Part shown: positions 34,609 through 43,336 of the stretch, piece by piece
How positions within the stretch are numbered: position 1 is the stretch's first letter
How the letters are laid out: each line of letters starts with the position of its first letter
Assembly (NCBI RefSeq): GCF_018829635.1
Contig: NZ_JAHKKG010000011.1
Coordinates: 310,001-374,000 of the forward strand
DNA length: 64,000 nt
Direction: 5' to 3'
DNA from: Paractinoplanes bogorensis
Lineage (GTDB): Bacteria > Actinomycetota > Actinomycetes > Mycobacteriales > Micromonosporaceae
Notes under the pieces: model-generated
Seen by the model: only the letters and a program-made list of their open reading frames with translations
What the model was told of the DNA's origin: nothing
Databases searched by the model: none
Translations under genes and position numbers: made by a program

Positions 34609-35317
34609 ACCAGTCGGGTTCGTCAACGTCCACAGCGACGTAGTCGATGTCGCCGGCGAAGTAGTCGCAGCCCACCTTCACCTGGTCGCAGTTGGTCTTC
34701 CCGCCGATCGAGAGGGGCCACGAGTTGGCGATGTCGCCGGTCCAGCCGGACTTGGAGGCGACCACCTGACGGTCGATCAGCAGGGTCACACCGTCGCGGG
34801 TTCGTTCACACCGTACGGTGTGCCACTCCCCGTCGTTGATGGGCTTGGGCGCCGTCACGAGCAGCGAGGTGTGCGAGCCGCGGAACCAGCACTGGATCCG
34901 TCCGCTCGGGATCTGAATCTTGAAGCTTCCGCCCGGTACGGTGGCCTGTCCCTTCTGGACGATGTTGCCGAACCAGTCGCGGGTCCGCAGCCGCATGCCG
35001 ATCGCGTAGTCACGGGTGCCGGGGTCGAGCCGGTCGTCGTCGGGGACGGTCACCACGTGGCCGGGGCGGGTGGGCGGCGTGTCCGGTTCGAGGCGCTCGA
35101 AGCCGTAGGCGATCTTGTCGCCGGATCGGAGGCCGACCGCCACGTCGCGGCCGATCTGTCCGTCGAAACCGTGCCCGGTGGCGTCGCGCATGACGCGGGA
35201 GCCGGGGGGCTCGTTCATCGGCCAGTAGGCCAGTTCGTAGTCGGCCGAGGCGTGGGCCACGCCGCCGCCCAGCAGGAGAAGGCCGACCGGGACAACCAGC
35301 AACCGTCGCAGCTTCAT
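34607..35317 (-). CDS. Secreted LamG/concanavalin-like protein
   Basis: A 236-residue protein with a signal peptide (LRRLLVVPVGLLLLGGGVAHA) and a laminin-G/concanavalin-like domain: YWPMNEPPGSRVMRDATGHGFDG at the start, DGEWHTVRCERTRDGVTLLIDR in the middle. Two Cys pairs could be disulfide-bonded. Such domains bind carbohydrates. ATG 35317 chosen for the signal peptide. Confidence 0.85.
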   Translation of the reverse strand: MKLRRLLVVPVGLLLLGGGVAHASADYELAYWPMNEPPGSRVMRDATGHGFDGQIGRDVAVGLRSGDKIAYGFERLEPDTPPTRPGHVVTVPDDDRLDPGTRDYAIGMRLRTRDWFGNIVQKGQATVPGGSFKIQIPSGRIQCWFRGSHTSLLVTAPKPINDGEWHTVRCERTRDGVTLLIDRQVVASKSGWTGDIANSWPLSIGGKTNCDQVKVGCDYFAGDIDYVAVDVDEPDW

Positions 35318-35402
35318 GGTCCATCCCAAGCGTCGTAAAAAGGGGTATTTGACGGTTTGATCCTACGCAGACCGATTCGTGAGCTGTATAGATACCGGCC
35401 GG

Positions 35403-35780
35403 ATGACGGTGGGGACTCACCGGCCAAAAGGTGCGATCATGTGCCCGATGGGGCGCTTCGAGGCGAGAACCGACGAAGAGGCCGGGCAGGTGCGCGTGAC
35501 CCTGGCCGGCGAGTGTGACCTGGCGGTCCGCGACCAGCTGCACACCGTCCTCGACGCCGCCGTCCGCACGTCCCCGCTCGTCGTCGTCGATCTCGGCGCG
35601 GTCGAGTTCCTCGACTCCAGCGGCGTGCACGGGCTGATCGTGGCCCACCACGAGGCACGTGCCCGCGGCGGCCGGGTCACGGTGGTCAACCCGACCGGGG
35701 CCGTCGCCTCCGTCCTCGACATCACCGGCGTCTCCGAGCTGCTGGGCCCGCCCGCACCCCGCCGGGCGGCGGGCGAATGA
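35403..35780 (+). CDS. STAS-domain anti-sigma factor antagonist
   Basis: A 125-residue STAS protein (RsbV/SpoIIAA type). VRVTLAGECDLAV and the phosphoacceptor motif FLDSSGVHGL are intact. When unphosphorylated it would bind the downstream kinase and free a sigma factor. ATG 35403 is used; ATG 35439 nearer the domain is also possible. TATAGA at 35386-35391 may be its -10. The stop overlaps the next start in ATGA. Confidence 0.92.
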   Translation: MTVGTHRPKGAIMCPMGRFEARTDEEAGQVRVTLAGECDLAVRDQLHTVLDAAVRTSPLVVVDLGAVEFLDSSGVHGLIVAHHEARARGGRVTVVNPTGAVASVLDITGVSELLGPPAPRRAAGE

Positions 35781-35827
35781 GCGGCTCATCCGCCCGCACT
35801 CCGCCGGGCGGCGGGCGAATGAGCGGC
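35751..35827 (+). repeat. 42-bp-period direct duplication across the STAS/RsbW junction
   Basis: A 35-bp sequence at 35751-35785 is repeated at 35793-35827 with one mismatch (C/T at 35758/35800). Each copy contains GGCGAATGAGCGGC, so the ATGA stop/start junction is present twice. The period is 14 codons and keeps frame, providing two possible starts (35777 and 35819) for the kinase gene. Confidence 0.93.
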
Positions 35828-36208
35828 GAGCCCGACGAGACCTCGTACGCGGAACCGGGTGACCTGGCCAAGGTGCGCGAGTTCGTCCGTGACCGGGCGG
35901 CCGGTCTGGGTCTGCCCGAGGAGCGGGCCGAGCTGCTCATCCTGGCCGTGAGCGAGCTGGCCACGAACACGTTGCAGCACACCGACGGCGGCGGCCGGGT
36001 GCGGGTGTGGTCGTCCGGCGGCCGGGTCATCTGCGACGTGACCGACGGCGGCGCCCTCCGGCCGCTCGGGCGCGACATGCCCGCGGCCGACGCGCTGCGC
36101 GGGCGCGGCCTGGCCATCGTCGAGCGGATCTGCGACGAGGTGGCGGTCGAGACGGCCGGTGACAGCACCAGGGTGCGGCTGGAGCTCGATCTAGAGCACA
36201 GTCGCTAG
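35777..36208 (+). CDS. RsbW-like anti-sigma serine kinase
   Basis: A 143-residue HATPase_c_2 protein. VSELATNTLQHTDGGGRVRV (N box) and GRGLAIVERICDEV (G box) are clear. It would phosphorylate the STAS protein and hold a sigma factor. Start ATG 35777 overlaps the STAS stop; ATG 35819 in the duplicated copy gives MSGEPDETSYAEPG and may be the ancestral start. The last 18 bp overlap the convergent phosphatase. Confidence 0.9.
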   Translation: MSGSSARTPPGGGRMSGEPDETSYAEPGDLAKVREFVRDRAAGLGLPEERAELLILAVSELATNTLQHTDGGGRVRVWSSGGRVICDVTDGGALRPLGRDMPAADALRGRGLAIVERICDEVAVETAGDSTRVRLELDLEHSR

Positions 36209-37657
36209 CAGCGTGCAGGTGTCGTCGTCCGGGCTGGGCGTGGTCAGTGGATCGTCCCCGCCGGCCAGACGGGCCAGCACGCCGGGCAGCAGCGACGGTC
36301 CGCCCCGCCGTTCGACGAGCCCGTCGGTGAAGAACAGCACCCGGTCGCCCGGTTCCAGCGTTTCCGACATTTCCTCGTACGACGCCGAGTCGTCCGCGCC
36401 GAGCAGCAGTCCCCGGCCCAGGGGCAACGACTCCGCCGTCCCGTTCCGGGCCAGCAGCGGCGCCGCATGCCCGGCCCGCCCCCACTCCAGCCGACGGGGC
36501 GCCGGGTCGTAGACGCCCAGAACTGCCGTGCCGCTGATCCGCAGCCGCCCGCAGAGCCGGTTGAGGTGACCGAGCAGCGTGGCCGGGTCGTACACGCCGA
36601 TCGACAGCCAGGCGATCAGCGCGAACCGCAGGTGGGCCATGCCGTTGGCCGCACCCAGCCCGTGCCCGGCCACGTCGCCCACCGCCAGCACCACCCGCCC
36701 GTCGGGCAGGGTCTCCGCGTGGTACCAGTCGCCGCCGACCTGGATCGAGTTGCCGGCCGGCAGATAGTTGACCAGCACCCGCAGCCCGGGCAGCGGCAGC
36801 GGCTCGCGCGGCACCGGCTGGATCATGTGCTGCAGCTGGGTGGCCAGCCGGTGCTCGGCCAGGGCGGTCATCTCCCGGGTGCGCAGCTGGTCGCGGAGGC
36901 GGTCGATCGCCGTCCGGGAGTCCTCCCGGGCGGTCACGTCCTGCACCACGGCGTTGATCTTCAGCGGCTTGCCGCCGGAGTCGCAGACCAGGTCGGACAG
37001 GATGCGCAGGTATTTCACGCCCGCGCCGACCTGGAACCGCACGGTGACGTCGGAGGCCGCGCCGCTGTCCAGGGTCTGCCAGGCCGTCTCACTGATCCCG
37101 CGGTCTTCGGCCGGGATGGTGGCCGCCAGCTGGGCGCGCGAGAGCGGACCGAGATCCGGGTCGTGCTCGAAGATCCGGTACATGCCCGGCGACCAGGTCG
37201 ACTCGCCGGTGCCCAGGTCGTACTCGGACCAGCCGAGGCTGCCCAGCAGCTCGGTGTTCGCGAGCCGGCGGCGGTCCTCGTCGAGGCGTTGCCACCACAC
37301 CAGCAGGCCGCCGAGCACCCGGTGGACGGTCACGTCGAAGAGTGAATGTGCGACGACACCGGCCTGCGTCTCGTCGTAGCGGAACTCTTCCATCCGCCGG
37401 GGCTCGCCGGTGCGCAGCACATCGTGATAGATGTGCCACAGTTCGCCGCCGACCACGCTCGGATAGAACTGGCTGACCAGACCGTCGACCCGCTTGACGC
37501 CGCGCTGGTAGATGTCGCGGGTGGTGCCGCCGGCGGCGGCGATCCGGAAGTCCGTGACGGTGCCGTCGTCGTTGGTCACCGGAAGCAACCAGGAGCAGCC
37601 CGCGGGAATCACGGACAACATCTCGCGTACGACCCGGGCCACCTCGTCGTCGGCCAT
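36191..37657 (-). CDS. PAS-PAS SpoIIE-type protein phosphatase
   Basis: A 488-residue cytoplasmic protein. Two PAS-like regions (about 15-120 and 130-250, the second with YDLGTGESTWSPGMYRIFEHDPD) are followed by a PP2C/SpoIIE domain: GGDWYHAETLPDGRVVLAVGDVAGHG carries the metal Asp residues and GDRVLFFTDGLVERR the second set. It would dephosphorylate STAS proteins, most simply the neighbour at 35403, so that kinase, substrate and phosphatase lie together. Confidence 0.93.
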   Translation of the reverse strand: MADDEVARVVREMLSVIPAGCSWLLPVTNDDGTVTDFRIAAAGGTTRDIYQRGVKRVDGLVSQFYPSVVGGELWHIYHDVLRTGEPRRMEEFRYDETQAGVVAHSLFDVTVHRVLGGLLVWWQRLDEDRRRLANTELLGSLGWSEYDLGTGESTWSPGMYRIFEHDPDLGPLSRAQLAATIPAEDRGISETAWQTLDSGAASDVTVRFQVGAGVKYLRILSDLVCDSGGKPLKINAVVQDVTAREDSRTAIDRLRDQLRTREMTALAEHRLATQLQHMIQPVPREPLPLPGLRVLVNYLPAGNSIQVGGDWYHAETLPDGRVVLAVGDVAGHGLGAANGMAHLRFALIAWLSIGVYDPATLLGHLNRLCGRLRISGTAVLGVYDPAPRRLEWGRAGHAAPLLARNGTAESLPLGRGLLLGADDSASYEEMSETLEPGDRVLFFTDGLVERRGGPSLLPGVLARLAGGDDPLTTPSPDDDTCTLLATVL

Positions 37658-37785
37658 GTGTCCAGGGTAGTGGGGTCCGTCGGCCCTCTCGCTAATCCGC
37701 TGCTCAGGTTGATAGCATCCCGCGGATCACGCCAGCCCCGTGCGAGTGGGCGTATGACCGGGCTCGCAACAACGGAGGTCTATCA

Positions 37786-38613
37786 GTGTCCGACAACCGC
37801 ATGAAGGATCGTGTCAAAGTGCTGCTCAATGGGACATCAGCGGACAGCCAGACCTCAGAGCACGCCCTCGTCGCCCCGCAGCCGGGTCAGCAGCCCCAGC
37901 AACAGCAGCAGCAGGCGGCCGCGCCGCAGGCCGCCGCCGCGCCGGGTGGCGCTCAGCCGGGCAACCAGGCCCTCCAGGTGCTGACCCTGGCCCAGCGCAC
38001 GGCCGAGGAGCACGTCGCCCGGGCCCACCACCAGGCCGACAAGATCCGGACGGACGCGCTGGCCGCCGCCGAGCAGGTCGCCCGCGACGCGCAGGTGCAC
38101 GCGCACAACGTGCGCCGCGAGGCCGAGAAGATCCTCACCGACGCGCGCGCCGCCGCCGAGCAGATCGCCCGCGACTCGCACGCCCGCACCGAGGACGCGC
38201 GCCGCACCGCCGAGAAGATCGTCAACGACGCCCGCTCGCAGGCCGAGACGGTGGCCGACGACGCCCAGGCGACCGCCGACCACCTCAACCTCCAGGCCCG
38301 CCAGCGCTACGACGACGTCGTCGGCAGCCTCGGCACCAAGCGTGAGGCCCTGCAGCAGCAGATCGAGGCGCTCGAGCAGTTCGACCGTGAGTACCGGTCG
38401 CGCCTGACCAACTTCATGCAGGGTCAACTGCGCGCCCTCTGGGTCGACCAGCCCCAGGTGAACGGTGAGCTTCCCGGTGGCGAGCCGGCCAAGGCGGCCG
38501 AGGCGGGCGGCCCGCGGCACGGTGCCGACGAGGTCGACGACGCCGTTCCGGCGCAGCGGCACAGCGAAGAGGACGCTGTGGAATCCGAGGATGAGGAGCG
38601 CGCCGAGCGCTGA
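37786..38613 (+). CDS. Coiled-coil protein with 29-residue repeats
   Basis: A 275-residue hydrophilic protein. After a Gln/Pro/Ala-rich segment (residues 30-60), residues about 68-165 form a coiled coil. It is built of 29-residue units starting AEQVARDA, AEQIARDS and AETVADDA, with a partial unit before them. An acidic tail (DEVDDAVPAQRHSEEDAVESEDEE read in parts) ends it. DivIVA/Wag31- or SMC-like scaffolding is suggested but no family is certain. GTG has GGAGG 7 nt upstream. Confidence 0.8.
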   Translation: MSDNRMKDRVKVLLNGTSADSQTSEHALVAPQPGQQPQQQQQQAAAPQAAAAPGGAQPGNQALQVLTLAQRTAEEHVARAHHQADKIRTDALAAAEQVARDAQVHAHNVRREAEKILTDARAAAEQIARDSHARTEDARRTAEKIVNDARSQAETVADDAQATADHLNLQARQRYDDVVGSLGTKREALQQQIEALEQFDREYRSRLTNFMQGQLRALWVDQPQVNGELPGGEPAKAAEAGGPRHGADEVDDAVPAQRHSEEDAVESEDEERAER

Positions 38614-38677
38614 TTCCGCGTGAGCGAGGCACGCCAGGTTATGGACTCGCGTGCATCGGGGTCTTACCGTCGGTAAT

Positions 38678-38699
38678 GCGCGACCCGCCGGGGTCGCGC
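38678..38699. terminator. Hairpin before the STAND-like ATPase gene
   Basis: GCGCGACCC-gccg-GGGTCGCGC is a perfect 9-bp stem with a 4-nt loop. Just before it TTACCGTCGGTAA (38664-38676) is a 13-bp palindrome. No U-tract follows. It could end the coiled-coil transcript or act in the ATPase leader. Confidence 0.5.
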
Positions 38700-38718
38700 T
38701 ACGACGGGAGGCCGTCGC

Positions 38719-39951
38719 ATGGCCGAGTTCGTGGGACGCCGCGCCGAGCTGCGGGAGCTGCTCGGCGCCGCCTGCCCTCCGGGGCTCCTGGTGCACGGTG
38801 TCGCGGTGCGCGGGGTCGTGGTGCACGGCGTCGAGGGCATCGGCAAGACCCGCCTGGCGGCCGAGCTGCTGCGCCGGCTCGACGATCGGGAGACCGTCCG
38901 CGTCCCCGGCGCGGCCACCGTGGAAGAGCTGGTGACCGCGCTCGGCGAGCCGCGAGCCGTCACCCTCGTGATCGACGACCTGGCCACCGTGCCCCGCGGC
39001 GGCGGCCGGGCCGAGCCGGTCGACCCGGCCGTGGCCGGTTTCCTGGCCGCATGGGTCCGCGAGCCGGGCCCGCGCCGGTTGGTGATCACCAGCCGCTATC
39101 CGGTGACCCTGCCCGGCCGGACCCACGAACACCTGGCCGAGTTGCGCCTCGGACCACTCACCCCGGGCGACGCCGTCCGGCTCATGCGGTCGCTGCCGGG
39201 CCTGGCCCCGCTGAGCACCGAGCAGCAGACCCGGGCGTGGGCGCTGTGCGGCGGTCGTCCCCGGGCCCTGGAAGACCTGGACACGCTGCTCTGCCACGGT
39301 GCGGTGGGCTTCGCCGAGGTGGCCGAGCGGCTCGAGACCGTGCTGGCCGCGAACGGGATCGGCGACCCGGCCGGGTGGGCGTCGAGCTGGCCCCAGGGCG
39401 GACCGCTGGCCGAGGCGGTCACCAGCACCGTGGACGACGTGCTGACCCAGGGCCTGCTCGAGGTGCGGCACCACGCCAGCCGGGCCGGCGACACGGCGTC
39501 CCGGCTGGGCGACGCCGAAGAGGCGTCCGGGCATCGCAGCCGTGCGCTGGCCATCGACGAGCGGCTGGGCGAGCGGGCCGGCCCGGCTGGATGGGATCAG
39601 CTGGGCCTGGCCGGCGACGACCCGGTCACGGCCGAGCGGCAGTTGCGGCGGGCCCTGGCCGTGGACGCCGAACGGGGCAACCGGGCCGGGATGGCGTCCG
39701 GACTGCACCGGCTCGGCCTGCTGTGCACCCTCACCGGGCGGCTGCCGGCCGCCGTCGCGCTGCACTGCCGGGCGTTCGTGGTCGAGTTCACGATCGACGC
39801 GCCGCTCGAACTGGCCGAACTCAGCCGGTTGCGGGCCGCGCTGGGCGACGCCGCGTTCCGGCGGGCGGCGGGTCAGGTGCTGCCCGCGCGGTCGATGAAC
39901 GGGCTGGCCCGCATGCTCGACGATTTCAACACCGAACACGCCTACAACTGA
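38719..39951 (+). CDS. Small NB-ARC/STAND-like ATPase with TPR-like region
   Basis: A 410-residue protein starting MAEFVGRRAELRELL. Walker A is GVEGIGKTR (about 39-47), Walker B VTLVIDDLA, followed by a sensor-like RLVITSRYPV. The C-terminal 150 residues form helical hairpins (AGMASGLHRLGLLCTLTGRLPAAVALHCRAF) like TPRs. The SFGRR-type start and ATPase order fit signal-transduction STAND proteins, but no effector domain is fused and the function is unknown. ATG follows GGGAGG. Confidence 0.8.
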   Translation: MAEFVGRRAELRELLGAACPPGLLVHGVAVRGVVVHGVEGIGKTRLAAELLRRLDDRETVRVPGAATVEELVTALGEPRAVTLVIDDLATVPRGGGRAEPVDPAVAGFLAAWVREPGPRRLVITSRYPVTLPGRTHEHLAELRLGPLTPGDAVRLMRSLPGLAPLSTEQQTRAWALCGGRPRALEDLDTLLCHGAVGFAEVAERLETVLAANGIGDPAGWASSWPQGGPLAEAVTSTVDDVLTQGLLEVRHHASRAGDTASRLGDAEEASGHRSRALAIDERLGERAGPAGWDQLGLAGDDPVTAERQLRRALAVDAERGNRAGMASGLHRLGLLCTLTGRLPAAVALHCRAFVVEFTIDAPLELAELSRLRAALGDAAFRRAAGQVLPARSMNGLARMLDDFNTEHAYN

Positions 39952-41873
39952 GCGTCGAGCACCTGCTGGATCGCAGTGAGCAGCTGGTTCTTGCTGAACG
40001 GCTTCTCGACCAGGGTGACGCCGGGCGCGAGCGTGCCCTGCGACGCGAGCACCGGCCGCGCGTAGCCGGACATGAAGAGCACCTTGGCCGCCGGCCGCAC
40101 CTCGGCGAACCGTTCGGCCAGGTCGCGGCCCAGCATGTGCGGCATCACGACGTCGGTCAGCAGAAGATCAATTCTTCCCTCGTACGCCTCGGCCAGCGCG
40201 AGGGCACTCGGCCCGTCCGCCGCGATCAGCACCTCGTGACCGGCCCCGCGCAGGATCCGGTCGAGCACCCCACGCAGCGCCGCCTCGTCCTCGACGGCCA
40301 GGATCGTGACCCGCCGGTCGTTGCCGGGCGCGGCCTCGGGCTCGGCCGGCACGGCCACGGCCGGCTGGGCGTCGGTGGTCGGCAGCAGGATCGTGAACGT
40401 GGTGCCCATGCCCTGCTCGGAATAGATGTTCAGGTCGCCGCCGGCCGCGGTCACGATCCCGTACACGGTGGCCAGGCCCAGCCCGGTGCCCTGCCCGGCC
40501 GGCTTGGTCGTGTAGAACGGCTCGAACGCCCGCTCGATCACCTCGGGCGGCATCCCGGTGCCGGTGTCGCTGACCCGCAGCCGCACATAGGAGCCGGGAC
40601 GCAGGTTGGGCCGGCCCGAGGCGTAGTCGCTGTCGACCTCGAGCGACTCGGTCTCGATGGTCAGGTCGCCGCCCCGCGGCATCGCGTCGCGCGCGTTGAC
40701 CGCCAGGTTGACCAGCACCTGGTCGATCTGCCCGGGGTCGGCGGTCACCGCGGGCAGATCGGTCTGCAGCCGGACGGCCAGGGTGATGTGCTCGCCGATC
40801 GAGCGGCGCAGCATCTGCTCGATGTCGGTGACCACGTCGTTGAGGTCGAGCGGCCGCGGGCGCACCACCTCGCGCCGGGCGAACGCGAGCAGCTGGTGGG
40901 TGAGGTCGGCGCCGCGCTGGGCCGCCTTGGTGATCTGGGCCGCGTCGCCGGCGATCTCGTCCAGCCCGGCCTCCTGGGCCGACTCGGCGATGAAGGTGGC
41001 GTAGTTGGCGATCACCGCGATCAGGTTGTTGAAGTCGTGGGCCACCCCGCCCGCCAGCTGGCCCAGGCCCTCGAGCCGCTGGGTGCGTTGCAGCTGGGCG
41101 TCCACCCGGGCGCGGTCGGCCTCGGCCCGCAACTGCCGCAGACCTTCCTGCGCCCGTACGCGTTCGGTGATGTCCCGGATGACCGCGCAGCGCACCCGTC
41201 CCTCGTCGGTCGGCAGCAGACTCACCGACACCTCGACCGGGACCGTGGTGCCGTCCAGCCGGCGCGCCAGCGTCGGGGCCGCCTCGGGATCGGGCACGGC
41301 CGCGGGCTCGTCGGTCAGCGGCGGCACGAGCAGGTCGGCGACCGGCCGCCCGATCAGCCCGTCGCGGGCCTGGCCGAACAGCTGCTCGGCCTGGGTGTTG
41401 GAGAGCACGATCCGCCCGTCGTCGCCCACCCCGACGAACGCGTCCGGGGCCGCCTCGAGCAGCGCCTGCAGGCTCGACTCGAGACGCTCGCGATGACCGA
41501 CGGCCCGGGCGATGACGGCGAAGCCGATCAGCTCGTCGTCCTCGACCACCGGCGACATCGTCAGCGTGACCAGCACCCAGTGGCCGTCGTGGTGACGGCG
41601 CTGACTGCGGAACCGTTCGAGCCGGGCCCCGGCGGCGAGCAGGGTGAGCATCTCGCGCTGGTCACCGCGCCGGTCGGGCGGCACGATCAGGTCGGCACTG
41701 CGTCCGACGATCTCGGCCGCGGGCCAGCCGAGCAGGGCCTCGGCGGCCGGATTCCACGAGCTGATGGTGAAGTCGGGGGCGACCGTCCAGATCGCGTCGT
41801 GGGCCGAACGCACGACGGCGTCGAGCAGGTGCACCCGGCCGTCCGGTCGCGTCGATCCGTGCGTCACGCCCAT
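39942..41873 (-). CDS. Hybrid histidine kinase: PAS-PAS-HisKA-HATPase-receiver
   Basis: A 643-residue cytoplasmic hybrid kinase. PAS1 (about 20-135), PAS2 (about 140-255, GVGDDGRIVLSNTQAEQLFG), HisKA with phospho-His in GGVAHDFNNL, HATPase (GTGLGLATVYGIV) and a C-terminal receiver (VEDEAAL, Asp in LLTDVVMP, Lys in VEKPF). Phosphate would pass from His to the receiver and then to an HPt protein, one of which lies at 46568. Start ATG 41873 or GTG 41867. Confidence 0.94.
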   Translation of the reverse strand: MGVTHGSTRPDGRVHLLDAVVRSAHDAIWTVAPDFTISSWNPAAEALLGWPAAEIVGRSADLIVPPDRRGDQREMLTLLAAGARLERFRSQRRHHDGHWVLVTLTMSPVVEDDELIGFAVIARAVGHRERLESSLQALLEAAPDAFVGVGDDGRIVLSNTQAEQLFGQARDGLIGRPVADLLVPPLTDEPAAVPDPEAAPTLARRLDGTTVPVEVSVSLLPTDEGRVRCAVIRDITERVRAQEGLRQLRAEADRARVDAQLQRTQRLEGLGQLAGGVAHDFNNLIAVIANYATFIAESAQEAGLDEIAGDAAQITKAAQRGADLTHQLLAFARREVVRPRPLDLNDVVTDIEQMLRRSIGEHITLAVRLQTDLPAVTADPGQIDQVLVNLAVNARDAMPRGGDLTIETESLEVDSDYASGRPNLRPGSYVRLRVSDTGTGMPPEVIERAFEPFYTTKPAGQGTGLGLATVYGIVTAAGGDLNIYSEQGMGTTFTILLPTTDAQPAVAVPAEPEAAPGNDRRVTILAVEDEAALRGVLDRILRGAGHEVLIAADGPSALALAEAYEGRIDLLLTDVVMPHMLGRDLAERFAEVRPAAKVLFMSGYARPVLASQGTLAPGVTLVEKPFSKNQLLTAIQQVLDAQL

Positions 41874-41933
41874 ATCCGGACCAGCTTATCGATTTCGGCG
41901 GGCTTCCCGGACGGCTTTGCCTAGGCTGGCCCC

Positions 41934-42749
41934 GTGAGCGTGCTGGGGGAGCAGGCGAAGGTGCTGCCGGAGGTCGATCCGCAGCGTCCGAGCGTCGCCC
42001 GCATCTACAACTTCCTGCTCGGCGGCCGGCACAACTTCGCCGCCGACCGGCAGGCGGCGGCGGCCGCGCAGGCCGTGATGCCCGAACTGCCGGCGATCCT
42101 CCGGCTCAATCGGCAGATCCTGCGCGAGGTCGTCCGGATGGCCGACGAGGCGGGCATCGACCAGTACCTCGACCTGGGCTGCGGTATCCCGTCACCCGGG
42201 GACGGCTTCGCGGCGGCGCGCGCGATCCGGCCCGGCAGCCGGGTGGTCGGGGTGGACGTCGAGCCGGTGGCTTTCGTGCACGGCCGGTTGCGGCTCGGCG
42301 ACGATCCGGCCGCCGGGGTTCTCTACGCCGACCTGCTGGACTCGGCCGAGGTGCTGCGCTCGGCGCCCGTACGGGAAACGCTTGATCTTGATCGTCCGGT
42401 GTGTCTGTTGCTGGTGGCCGTGGCGCACTTCATCCCGGACACCGAACGGCTGACCGCGGCTCTGGCCGATTATCGGGCCGCGATGGCGCCGGGCAGTCTG
42501 CTGGCGGTGACCCACGCCTGCCGCAAGGGGGCCTCGCCGCAGGTCGAGCAGGTGCGGCGGATCTACAACAACACCACGGCGCCGATGGTGACCCGCGACG
42601 CCGGCGAGACCTCGGTTCTCTTCGGCGACTGGCCGCTGCTGGAGCCGGGGCTGCGGACCTTCGGCGAGTGGTGCTCGATGCCCGGGCGGCAGTGCGAGAG
42701 CGGCGTCGCCGAGACCGCCTTCCTCGTCGGAGTGGCCCGCAAGCCATAA
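41934..42749 (+). CDS. S-adenosyl methyltransferase (DUF574/Methyltransf_19)
   Basis: A 271-residue protein of the actinobacterial DUF574 family, recognised by PSVARIYNFLLGGRHNF and the SAM motif LDLGCGIPSPGD. GTG follows TAGGCT (41922-41927) by 6 nt, so probably leaderless. These proteins are numerous in actinomycetes but their substrates are largely unknown. Divergent from the hybrid kinase, about 60 bp apart. Confidence 0.9.
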   Translation: MSVLGEQAKVLPEVDPQRPSVARIYNFLLGGRHNFAADRQAAAAAQAVMPELPAILRLNRQILREVVRMADEAGIDQYLDLGCGIPSPGDGFAAARAIRPGSRVVGVDVEPVAFVHGRLRLGDDPAAGVLYADLLDSAEVLRSAPVRETLDLDRPVCLLLVAVAHFIPDTERLTAALADYRAAMAPGSLLAVTHACRKGASPQVEQVRRIYNNTTAPMVTRDAGETSVLFGDWPLLEPGLRTFGEWCSMPGRQCESGVAETAFLVGVARKP

Positions 42750-42822
42750 CGATAAAAACGGCACATCTAGGACTTTCGGCGCGCATGCTGAGCAGAAGTG
42801 CCCCCGGACCTGCGGAGCGAAG

Positions 42823-43245
42823 ATGCCGGTAGTACTGATCGCCGAGGACGATGAAGACATCGCCCTGATCCTGACCCGCCTGCTCAAGCGGGCCGGCTAC
42901 ACGGTGCTGCACGCGCCCGACGGGCAGCGCGCGTTCGAGCTCGCGGTGGCGAACCGGCCCGACGTGGTGCTGACCGATCTCGGGATGCCGCGGATGGACG
43001 GGCTCGAGCTGACCACGGCGATCCGCGAACATCCGGACCTGCGGGACACCCCGATCGTCATGCTGAGCGGTCACCTGCACCCGGGTGACGGCGCCCCGAC
43101 CGCAGCCGGGGTCTGCGTGGTGCTGCTCAAGCCCTGCCCGAACGACAAGCTCCGTGAAGTCATCAACGAGATGGCCGAGCTCGGCCCGCACGGTCATCAG
43201 GGGGCGGACAGCGCCTGCCCGGCGCGATGGCCGGTGTCGGCTTGA
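42823..43245 (+). CDS. Single-domain response regulator (CheY/DivK-like)
   Basis: A 140-residue receiver. VLIAEDDEDIALIL gives the acidic pair, VVLTDLGMPRMDG the phospho-Asp, VMLSG the Thr/Ser position and LLKPC the Lys. No output domain, so it acts as a diffusible signal or relay. Followed by a GAF/PAS kinase in the same direction. A TATAAAT at 43278-43284 lies between them. Confidence 0.92.
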   Translation: MPVVLIAEDDEDIALILTRLLKRAGYTVLHAPDGQRAFELAVANRPDVVLTDLGMPRMDGLELTTAIREHPDLRDTPIVMLSGHLHPGDGAPTAAGVCVVLLKPCPNDKLREVINEMAELGPHGHQGADSACPARWPVSA

Positions 43246-43336
43246 TTGTCATGATGCATGCAAATGCGGACCTAGGGTATAAATAGCGCAAGCTCGCGTT
43301 CGCGGGCGGTCGGCCGAGCGCAAGAGCGGGCAACGC

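Noticed and set aside
39942..41924. A plus-strand open frame of over 1000 codons from 38676 to 41924.
   Set aside because: It is a shadow of the ATPase and, on the other strand, of the hybrid kinase; no motif is seen.
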